Below are positions 7,487-11,348 of a stretch of 11,348 bases of DNA, piece after piece; position 1 is the stretch's first letter; every line of letters starts with the position of its first letter. The position numbers were made by a program, and so were the translations under genes. The DNA is from Chloroflexota bacterium. Its GTDB lineage: Bacteria > Chloroflexota > Dehalococcoidia > SM23-28-2 > RBG-16-64-32. The notes beneath the pieces were generated by a model that was not told the DNA's origin, ran no database searches, and saw only the letters and a list, made by a program, of their open reading frames with translations. The stretch is taken from contig JADFNQ010000020.1 of the NCBI GenBank assembly GCA_022563285.1, positions 1-11,348 on the forward strand, read 5' to 3'.

Positions 7487-7597
7487 CTCTTATCCAGAGA
7501 GGCGGAGGGAACGGCCCTGCGAAGCCCGGCAACCGCCTCGATGACCATCGGGGTACGGTGCTAATGCCGGCCCGCTCCATGCGGGTACGATAAGGGG
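7487..7597 (+). promoter_or_regulatory. SAM-I riboswitch (S-box)
   Basis: The conserved SAM-I core can be read directly. P1 is formed by CTTATC (7489-7494) and GATAAG (7589-7594), extendable by the flanking CT/GG bases. Next come AGAGAGG, then GGAGGGAACGGCCC, then GAAGCCCGGCAACC, and later GGTGCTAATGCCGGCCC, all in the canonical order. The 3' strand of P1 overlaps an antiterminator: AAGGGG (7592-7597) can pair with CCTCTT (7608-7613), which is also the 5' arm of the terminator. High S-adenosylmethionine should stabilise P1, free the terminator and switch off the thrC-like/NIL/cysO-like genes downstream. This class nearly always controls methionine, cysteine or SAM synthesis or uptake genes. 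Confidence 0.96.
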
Positions 7598-7607
7598 ATA
7601 TAGGTGG

Positions 7608-7643
7608 CCTCTTCTCCAGTCAGACGGAAGAGGTTTTCTTTTT
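7608..7643 (+). terminator. Riboswitch-controlled intrinsic terminator
   Basis: CCTCTTC (7608-7614) pairs with GAAGAGG (7627-7633), followed by the T-rich run TTTTCTTTTT at 7634-7643. The 5' arm is shared with the antiterminator that uses the 3' strand of riboswitch P1, so the two folds are mutually exclusive. This is the expression platform of a transcription-attenuating S-box. Confidence 0.93.
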
Positions 7644-7870
7644 GCTTATGCTGATCGCCCACTGGGACACCGCTGCAGGAAGAGCCCCCGCGTCGGAGGC
7701 GCGTCCCCGACGGGCCGTATGGCCGTCTCCGGAGGGGAGCGCGTCTTCATGCGTCCTGGTGTCCGCTGGGAGAGTGGGACTGATGGCGATGCTGCGGGCC
7801 TCCGCCCCGGGAGCGCCGGGGGGCGGGAGGCCCAGCGCGGCTCACGATTAGCAGCCGGAGGATCGCTATC
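7644..7870 (+). other. Long structured GC-rich leader between riboswitch terminator and thrC-like gene
   Basis: No convincing gene lies in these 227 bases; an ATG frame at 7648-7851 has low-complexity Ala/Arg/Ser/Gly-rich content and no family resemblance. The RNA could fold extensively. GGACACC (7665-7671) pairs with GGTGTCC (7758-7764). Inside this, GCGC and TCCCC (7699-7708) pair with GGGGA and GCGC (7734-7742), capped by GACGG/CCGTC and CC/GG around a GTAT loop (7709-7727). A separate strong hairpin lies at 7796-7833, where GGGCCTCC pairs with GGAGGCCC and an inner GCCCC arm. GGAGG at 7857-7861 is the ribosome site for the next gene. High GC makes some pairing likely by chance. Confidence 0.5.
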
Positions 7871-9124
7871 ATGTCGTTCGCCAAGAGTCTAATGTGTAGA
7901 GAGTGCGGTCGGGTCTATCCCCTGGACCCGATGCACGTCTGCGAGTTCTGCTTCGGGCCCCTGGAGGTGTTCTACGATTACGCCGCCATGCGCCGTACCC
8001 TGACCCGGGAGCGCATTGAGCGGGGGCCCCCGTCCATGTGGCGCTACGCAGACCTGTTGCCCGCCGAGGCAGACGCCGCCGTGGACATCGGCACCGGCCA
8101 TACCCCACTGCTGAGGGCCGCTCACCTGGGCCGGCTTCTGGGGCTAGAGCGGCTCTATATCAAGAACGATTGTCAGAACCCCACCTGGTCGTTCAAGGAT
8201 CGTGTCGTGTCGCTGGCCGCCACCAAGGCGCGTGAGTTCGAGTTCGATACCCTGGCCTGCGCCTCCACCGGCAATCTGGCCAACAGCGTGGCCGCTCACG
8301 CCGCCCGTGCCGGCATGGACGCCTTCGTCTTCATCCCTGCTGACCTGGAGCAGGGGAAGATCGTCGGCTCCGCCGTGTACGGTCCCACCCTGGTGGCGGT
8401 GGACGGCAGCTACGACGAGGTGAACCGCCTGTGCAGCGAGCTCGCCGACAAGTACCCCTGGGCGTTCGTCAACATTAACATTCGGCCTTACTACGCGGAG
8501 GGCAGCAAAACCCTGGCCTACGAGGTCTGCGAGCAGCTGGGCTGGCGGGCGCCCGATCACTGCATCGTCCCCCTGGCCAGCGGTTCCCTCTACACGAAGA
8601 TATATAAGGGTCTGAAGGAGCTGGCCTGGCTGGGTCTGGTGGACTGGCGGGGAACCAGGATGAGCGGCGCTCAGGCTGCGGGCTGCTCGCCCATAGTGGA
8701 GGCCTGGGAGCGGCAGAGCTTCAACATCAAGCCTCAGAAGCCGAACACCATCGCCAAGTCCCTGGCTATAGGCAACCCCGCCGACGGATACTACGCCCTG
8801 AAGGTAATGTCCCAGTCCGGCGGGCAGGGCGTGGCCGTCAGCGACGATGAAGTGGTGGAGGGGATCAAGCTGCTGGCCGAGACGGAAGGGATCTTCGCGG
8901 AGACGGCCGGTGGCGTTGTTGTCGCCGGGCTCAAGCGGCTGATCGAGCGGGGTCATGTGGACGCGCGGGAACTGGTGGTGGCGTTCATCACCGGCGCCGG
9001 CCTGAAGACCCAGGAGGCGGTCGCGCCGCGGCTGAAGCCCGCCCTGGATGTGCAACCGAACATCGCCTCTTTCGAGAACGCGTTCAGTGAGCGGGCCGGC
9101 GCCTTGCCGGCGACGCGGAAGTAG
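7871..9124 (+). CDS. thrC: Threonine synthase-family PLP enzyme with N-terminal zinc ribbon, SAM-riboswitch controlled
   Basis: This 417-residue fold-type II PLP enzyme has a rubredoxin-like zinc ribbon at the N-terminus (Cys9, Cys12, Cys24, Cys27). PLP-binding Lys109 lies in 'NPTWSFKDR', and the phosphate-binding loop is 'ASTGNLANS'. Other threonine synthase blocks are 'RPYYAEGSKTLAYE', 'KPNTIAKSLAIGNPADG' and 'GIFAETAGGV'. The standard reaction converts O-phosphohomoserine to threonine. GGAGG sits nine bases before the ATG. It is the first gene behind the SAM-I riboswitch and is followed by a NIL-domain gene and a CysO-like sulfur carrier. That context is odd for ordinary threonine synthesis. 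The enzyme may instead, or also, act on the methionine branch using the same substrate, for example replacing the phosphate with sulfur. Family membership is firm; the actual reaction is open. Confidence 0.92.
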   Translation: MSFAKSLMCRECGRVYPLDPMHVCEFCFGPLEVFYDYAAMRRTLTRERIERGPPSMWRYADLLPAEADAAVDIGTGHTPLLRAAHLGRLLGLERLYIKNDCQNPTWSFKDRVVSLAATKAREFEFDTLACASTGNLANSVAAHAARAGMDAFVFIPADLEQGKIVGSAVYGPTLVAVDGSYDEVNRLCSELADKYPWAFVNINIRPYYAEGSKTLAYEVCEQLGWRAPDHCIVPLASGSLYTKIYKGLKELAWLGLVDWRGTRMSGAQAAGCSPIVEAWERQSFNIKPQKPNTIAKSLAIGNPADGYYALKVMSQSGGQGVAVSDDEVVEGIKLLAETEGIFAETAGGVVVAGLKRLIERGHVDARELVVAFITGAGLKTQEAVAPRLKPALDVQPNIASFENAFSERAGALPATRK

Positions 9125-9133
9125 GAGAGCATA

Positions 9134-9376
9134 TTGGCCAAGCAGAGATTCAAGTTCACCTTTGCCGAGGAGCTGATCAAGGAGCCGATCATCTGGCAGC
9201 TCGGCCGCGACTTCGACCTGGTGACGAACATCCGCCGCGCCGACGTGACCGAGGACCGCGGATGGGTGGTGCTGGAGCTGGAGGGGGAGATGGAGGAGAT
9301 TGAGCGAGGGGTGAAGTGGGTGGTGGAGCGGGGCGTCCGGGTAGACCCCGTGGCCGGAGACATCGTGGAGGGATAG
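9134..9376 (+). CDS. Stand-alone NIL-domain protein
   Basis: This 80-residue protein begins at TTG (AGGAGA at 9123-9128 is the ribosome site) nine bases after the thrC-like stop. The block 'TNIRRADVTEDRGWVVLELEG' followed by 'MEEIERGVKWVVERGVRVDPV' matches the NIL domain, an ACT-like ferredoxin fold. NIL domains at the C-terminus of the methionine importer ATPase MetN bind methionine and inhibit transport. NIL-ferredoxin fusions take part in homocysteine synthesis in methanogens. This protein has no cysteine, so it is not a ferredoxin. Possible roles are a methionine-sensing regulatory subunit of the PLP enzyme or a scaffold for sulfur transfer; both are inferred from position. The SAM riboswitch upstream agrees with a methionine-related job. 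Confidence 0.88.
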   Translation: MAKQRFKFTFAEELIKEPIIWQLGRDFDLVTNIRRADVTEDRGWVVLELEGEMEEIERGVKWVVERGVRVDPVAGDIVEG

Positions 9377-9384
9377 AGGAAGAG

Positions 9385-9660
9385 ATGAGCGTGACAGTAC
9401 GGATCCCCACACCACTGCGCAAGCTGACCAACGAGCTGGACGTCGTCAGCGGCGATGGCAGTACCCTGATGGCCTGCATCGACTCGCTGGAGGAGCAGTA
9501 CCCTGGGTTGAAGGAGCGGCTGTGCGACGAGGCAGGTGAGCTGCGTCGCTTCGTCAACGTCTACGTCAACGGTGAGGACGTGCGCTTCCTGTCCGGCCTG
9601 GAGACCACGCTCAAGGCGGAGGACGAGGTGAGCATCGTCCCGGCCGTGGCTGGCGGCTGA
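9385..9660 (+). CDS. cysO: CysO-like MoaD/ThiS-family sulfur carrier protein
   Basis: This 91-residue beta-grasp protein ends in exposed Gly-Gly ('VAGG' then TGA), the tail that is adenylated and converted to a thiocarboxylate. Its second half, 'RRFVNVYVNGEDVRF' and 'SIVPAVAGG', closely resembles Mycobacterium tuberculosis CysO as I remember it. There, CysO thiocarboxylate donates sulfur to the PLP enzyme CysM to make cysteine. The ATG at 9385 follows GAGGA with normal spacing, eight bases after the NIL stop; the frame is open further upstream but lacks family resemblance. No E1-like activating enzyme (MoeZ/ThiF), sulfurtransferase or JAMM protease is in the window. The PLP partner here would be the threonine synthase-like enzyme rather than CysM. 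MoaD itself is less likely, as no molybdopterin genes are adjacent. Confidence 0.93.
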   Translation: MSVTVRIPTPLRKLTNELDVVSGDGSTLMACIDSLEEQYPGLKERLCDEAGELRRFVNVYVNGEDVRFLSGLETTLKAEDEVSIVPAVAGG

Positions 9661-9676
9661 CCGAGCTCAGCCGGCC
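9652..9676 (+). terminator. Hairpin overlapping the cysO-like stop codon, possible terminator
   Basis: GGCTGA (9655-9660) pairs with TCAGCC (9667-9672) around a CCGAGC loop, and outer GGC/GCC pairs extend it with one bulged G. The following TTCTCC is only weakly T-rich, so termination efficiency is doubtful. The position at the end of the cassette supports the call. Confidence 0.4.
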
Positions 9677-9709
9677 TTCTCCGACACCCTTTTCACGTTT
9701 CCCACTACC

Positions 9710-9718
9710 TTATCCACA
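9710..9718 (+). other. Single perfect DnaA-box match
   Basis: TTATCCACA is the E. coli DnaA-box consensus. Only one copy was noticed, with no AT-rich unwinding element or clustered boxes and no replication genes nearby. It is therefore not an origin; it may be a chance match or a lone DnaA-binding site upstream of the small gene at 9757. Confidence 0.25.
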
Positions 9719-9737
9719 AAATCGAGGCGGCTATTAC

Positions 9738-9767
9738 TTGACATCTTTATCGTTTTATGGTTACCGT
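9738..9767 (+). promoter_or_regulatory. Possible promoter for the small gene at 9757/9775
   Basis: TTGACA (9738-9743) is a perfect -35, but the best -10 at 18-base spacing is TACCGT (9762-9767), a 3/6 match. If used, transcription would begin close to the ATG at 9775, which would then be the real, leaderless start. The -10 is poor, so the call is weak. Confidence 0.3.
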
Positions 9768-10056
9768 TACCGCGATGAATACAAAGCCCACGCTTCCGCC
9801 AGTGGACGAGGAGGTAAGGACGGTGGAGGAGCTGGCCCTGGCTCGCGTTCTGGAGGAGTGCCTCCAGGCGATGGAGCAAGGGGAGATGGACCTGGACGGG
9901 TTGGCGGGACGCTACCCTGAGGCCGAGAAGGAGATCAGGCCTCTGCTGGAGATCGCGCAGCAGTTGAAGGGGCGACGTGCCACCGGCATGCCGCTGCCGC
10001 TGGAGTTTAGGGAGGAGCTGCGCGATAAGCTGCTAGCGCATCACTTAAGCAGCTAA
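9757..10056 (+). CDS. Small helical protein with 'RYPE' motif, function unknown
   Basis: This is a 99-residue protein, or 93 residues if the second ATG at 9775 (MNTKPTLPP) is the start. Neither ATG has a Shine-Dalgarno sequence. The core 'LARVLEECLQAMEQGEMD' then 'LAGRYPEAEKEIRPLLEIA' follows the pattern E-C-L-x-x-(x)-G-(x)-L-x-x-R-Y-P-E-x-x-x-E-(I/L)-x-P-L-L. This pattern is frequent near the N-terminus of Chloroflexi DUF5667-type and Planctomycetes kinase or sigma-factor-associated proteins. The segment 'PLPLEFREELRDKLLAHHL' is a second amphipathic helix. There is no signal peptide, membrane helix or cysteine beyond the ECL Cys. It stands between the sulfur-carrier cassette and the sulfite reductase, with its own terminator after it. 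A regulatory or sigma-interacting role is only a guess. Confidence 0.72.
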   Translation: MVTVTAMNTKPTLPPVDEEVRTVEELALARVLEECLQAMEQGEMDLDGLAGRYPEAEKEIRPLLEIAQQLKGRRATGMPLPLEFREELRDKLLAHHLSS

Positions 10057-10078
10057 CAAGAGGAAGAGCACAGTCTGC

Positions 10079-10114
10079 AGGCCCCGCTGTGACGCGGGGC
10101 CTGACGTTACTTTT
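10079..10114 (+). terminator. Intrinsic terminator after the small RYPE-motif gene
   Basis: AGGCCCCGC (10079-10087) and GCGGGGCCT (10094-10102) form a perfect nine-base-pair stem with a six-base TGTGAC loop. TTACTTTT (10107-10114) follows after four bases. The T run is interrupted and slightly displaced, but the stem is strong and the position between two units is right. Confidence 0.7.
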
Positions 10115-10131
10115 GCGGGGGTCTCGCAGGG

Positions 10132-10160
10132 TTGACATCCGTACCTGGCTGGGTTATGAT
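10132..10160 (+). promoter_or_regulatory. Near-consensus sigma-70 promoter for the sulfite reductase
   Basis: TTGACA (10132-10137), 17 bases, TATGAT (10155-10160): six of six and five of six matches at ideal spacing. Transcription should begin near 10167, giving a leader of about 60 bases. This is the best promoter in the window. An inverted repeat directly overlaps its start site, so it is probably repressed rather than intrinsically weak. Confidence 0.88.
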
Positions 10161-10179
10161 GTTGACTTACTGAGTCGGG
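10158..10179 (+). promoter_or_regulatory. IscR type 1/Rrf2-like operator over the sulfite reductase start site
   Basis: The pattern GTT-GACT-(5)-AGTC-GGG places GACT at 10164-10167 and AGTC at 10173-10176. It matches the central part of the E. coli IscR type 1 consensus (S-Y-Y-GACT-N5-AGTC-R-R-S); the outer ATA/TAT bases are not kept. It begins inside the -10 element and covers the predicted start site, a classic repressor position. Rrf2-family proteins sense Fe-S clusters or cysteine status, which would suit a siroheme/[4Fe-4S] enzyme. No such regulator is encoded in the window. Confidence 0.5.
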
Positions 10180-10225
10180 AAAGTAGACTTATTCCCTGCC
10201 AGGCCCTAGACTGGATGGTGTACCG

Positions 10226-11348
10226 ATGCAGGTGAAAGAGAAGCGGGGCGAACCTCAGCGCGCGCACCCCGCCGTGCCCGACGATCTCCAGCCTGGGCGC
10301 GTCTTCGTCACCCTGGACGAGGAGATCGAGAACTTCGGGCGGGAAACCCGCAGATATCGCGGCGATGAGGACGGGCTCCTCGACCAGTTCCGCCCCTTCC
10401 GCCTCATGCACGGCATCTACGGCCAGCGCCAGGAGGACACCCAGATGGTGCGGGTCAAGCTCCCTTACGGCGGCGTCTCAGCCGACCAGATGGACGCCTG
10501 TGCCGTCTTTGCCGAGAAATACTCCGGCTATCGCCGCGGCCATATCACCACCCGCGAGAACTTCCAGTTCCACTTCGTCCCTCTGGACGATACGCCGGAG
10601 GTCATGAGGCTGCTGGCCAGCGTTGGCCTCACCACCCGCGAGGCCTGCGGCAACACGGTCCGTAATGTCACCGGCTGCCCCTACGCCGGCACCTGCGCCG
10701 AGGAGGTGTTCGACGCCACGCCCTACCTGGTCGCATACGCCCGCAGCATGCTGCGCAACCCCATCTGCCAGCGGCTGCCCCGTAAGTGGAAGACCGCCTT
10801 CTCCAGCTGCGCCAGCGACTGCGCCGGCACTCCCTTCCATGACATGGGCTTCATCGCCAAGGTGAAGAAGGAGAACGGCCGCGAAGTGCGTGGGTTCGAG
10901 CTCCGTGTCGGCGGCGGCCTCTCCACCATGCCCCGCCTGGCGGACATCATCTACGACTTCGTGCCGGTGGAGAACGGGGAGTATATCCGCGTGACCGAAG
11001 CGATGCTAAAGGTGTTCGATAAGGAGGGCGGCCTGTCCAACTTCCTGCGCAAGAACATGGCCAAGGCCCGCGTCAAGTTCCTCATCAAGGAGATCGGCAT
11101 CGATGAGTTCCGCCGCCAGGTGGACGAGGAGTTGGCTCAGCCCTGGGCCAAGGAGCCCCTGGACATGGAGGCGCTCACCCAGCTGGCGCCGGAGGGGCCG
11201 ACGGTCGGTGAGCCGCCCGCAAACGGCCGGCAGCCGGCGCCTGAGTTCGATCGCTGGTTGAAGACCAACGTGCGCCCGCAGCGGCAGGAAGGTCACGTCG
11301 CGATCACCGTGACCGTGCCCATGGGCAACCTCTCACCGGAGCAGTTCC
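10226..11348 (+). CDS. Ferredoxin-type nitrite/sulfite reductase (siroheme), N-terminal part, cut by window end
   Basis: The 374 visible residues cover the first ferredoxin-like half domain (about 55-125: 'LMHGIYGQRQ', 'MVRVKLPYGG', 'RRGHITTRENFQFH'). They also cover the first siroheme-type domain (about 135-320: 'ACGNTVRNVTGCPYAGTC', 'LPRKWKTAFSSCASDC', 'GFELRVGGGLST'), a linker, and the start of the second half ('HVAITVTVPMGNLSPEQF'). These enzymes reduce sulfite to sulfide, or nitrite to ammonia, with six electrons in the cytoplasm. The linked SAM-controlled sulfur genes favour sulfite. Cys151, Cys157, Cys195 and Cys199 reproduce the C-x5-C/C-x3-C ligand spacing of [4Fe-4S]-siroheme proteins. 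The ATG at 10226 has only a weak ribosome site. The 3' end lies outside the window. Confidence 0.92.
   Translation, partial: MQVKEKRGEPQRAHPAVPDDLQPGRVFVTLDEEIENFGRETRRYRGDEDGLLDQFRPFRLMHGIYGQRQEDTQMVRVKLPYGGVSADQMDACAVFAEKYSGYRRGHITTRENFQFHFVPLDDTPEVMRLLASVGLTTREACGNTVRNVTGCPYAGTCAEEVFDATPYLVAYARSMLRNPICQRLPRKWKTAFSSCASDCAGTPFHDMGFIAKVKKENGREVRGFELRVGGGLSTMPRLADIIYDFVPVENGEYIRVTEAMLKVFDKEGGLSNFLRKNMAKARVKFLIKEIGIDEFRRQVDEELAQPWAKEPLDMEALTQLAPEGPTVGEPPANGRQPAPEFDRWLKTNVRPQRQEGHVAITVTVPMGNLSPEQF

Noticed and set aside
7642..7851. A 69-codon plus-strand frame in the leader behind the riboswitch, as a possible leader peptide
   Set aside because: It starts inside or next to the terminator T run, has no ribosome site, and the composition looks non-coding. 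It contains no run of Met or Cys codons that would suggest attenuation.
7665..7870. A cobalamin or TPP riboswitch in the post-terminator leader
   Set aside because: Short matches such as CCCACTGG and CAGGAAG were seen, but the conserved cores of these classes are absent and out of order.
8144..9415. A 423-codon minus-strand open frame
   Set aside because: It is opposite thrC and the NIL gene, both well supported. The antisense translation is rich in Leu, Gly, Arg and His and has no conserved motif.
9667..9879. A 70-codon minus-strand frame, including a plausible-looking 25-residue end from 9743 down to 9667
   Set aside because: The upstream part is antisense to the small RYPE-motif gene, and the remaining short stretch has no homology that I recognise and no promoter. 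It is too weak to call.
1..11348. CRISPR arrays, insertion sequences, tRNA or rRNA genes, integration sites
   Set aside because: I read both strands for spaced repeats, transposase motifs, inverted terminal repeats and tRNA cores and found nothing credible.

Overview
The window is high-GC bacterial DNA in which every supportable gene lies on the + strand. Gene content and protein style point to a Chloroflexota bacterium, perhaps a Dehalococcoidia or SAR202-like lineage. The clues are a short XdhC-type protein, a MurT/GatD pair, a ResA/ResB pair, an Lgt variant with Trp-His-Gly and Gly-Asp-Val-Ile-Asn-Gly-Glu motifs, and starts with little Shine-Dalgarno. This assignment is inference from remembered family features; no database was searched.

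Left part (1-1293): the end of a small XdhC/CoxI-family protein cut by the window edge, then a complete zinc-dependent medium-chain alcohol dehydrogenase.

Cell-envelope operon (1340-6835): murT, gatD, a membrane-anchored TlpA/ResA-type thioredoxin, resB and lgt. They overlap or sit within 20 bases of each other. Together they cover peptidoglycan amidation, extracytoplasmic thiol chemistry and cytochrome c maturation, and lipoprotein lipidation. No ccsA/resC gene follows resB.

Regulator (6836-7408): a 252-base gap with no gene that I can see, then a small winged-helix DNA-binding protein.

Sulfur/methionine block (7433-9660): a promoter, a well-formed SAM-I riboswitch with visible antiterminator and terminator, a 227-base GC-rich leader that can fold extensively, then a threonine-synthase-type PLP enzyme, a stand-alone NIL-domain protein and a CysO-like sulfur carrier ending in Gly-Gly. 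A SAM switch on a ThrC-family enzyme next to a sulfur carrier is the most interesting feature. It suggests, without proving, a route that puts protein-thiocarboxylate sulfur into homocysteine.

Right part (9661-11348): a small protein with the Chloroflexi/Planctomycetes-style 'RYPE' helical motif, a terminator, and a near-consensus sigma-70 promoter. An IscR/Rrf2-like inverted repeat overlaps that promoter's start point. It drives a siroheme nitrite/sulfite reductase cut by the right edge. Its visible first repeat carries a full four-cysteine [4Fe-4S]-siroheme ligand set. Reduction of sulfite to sulfide would feed the SAM-controlled cassette, so 7433-11348 reads as a sulfur-assimilation island.
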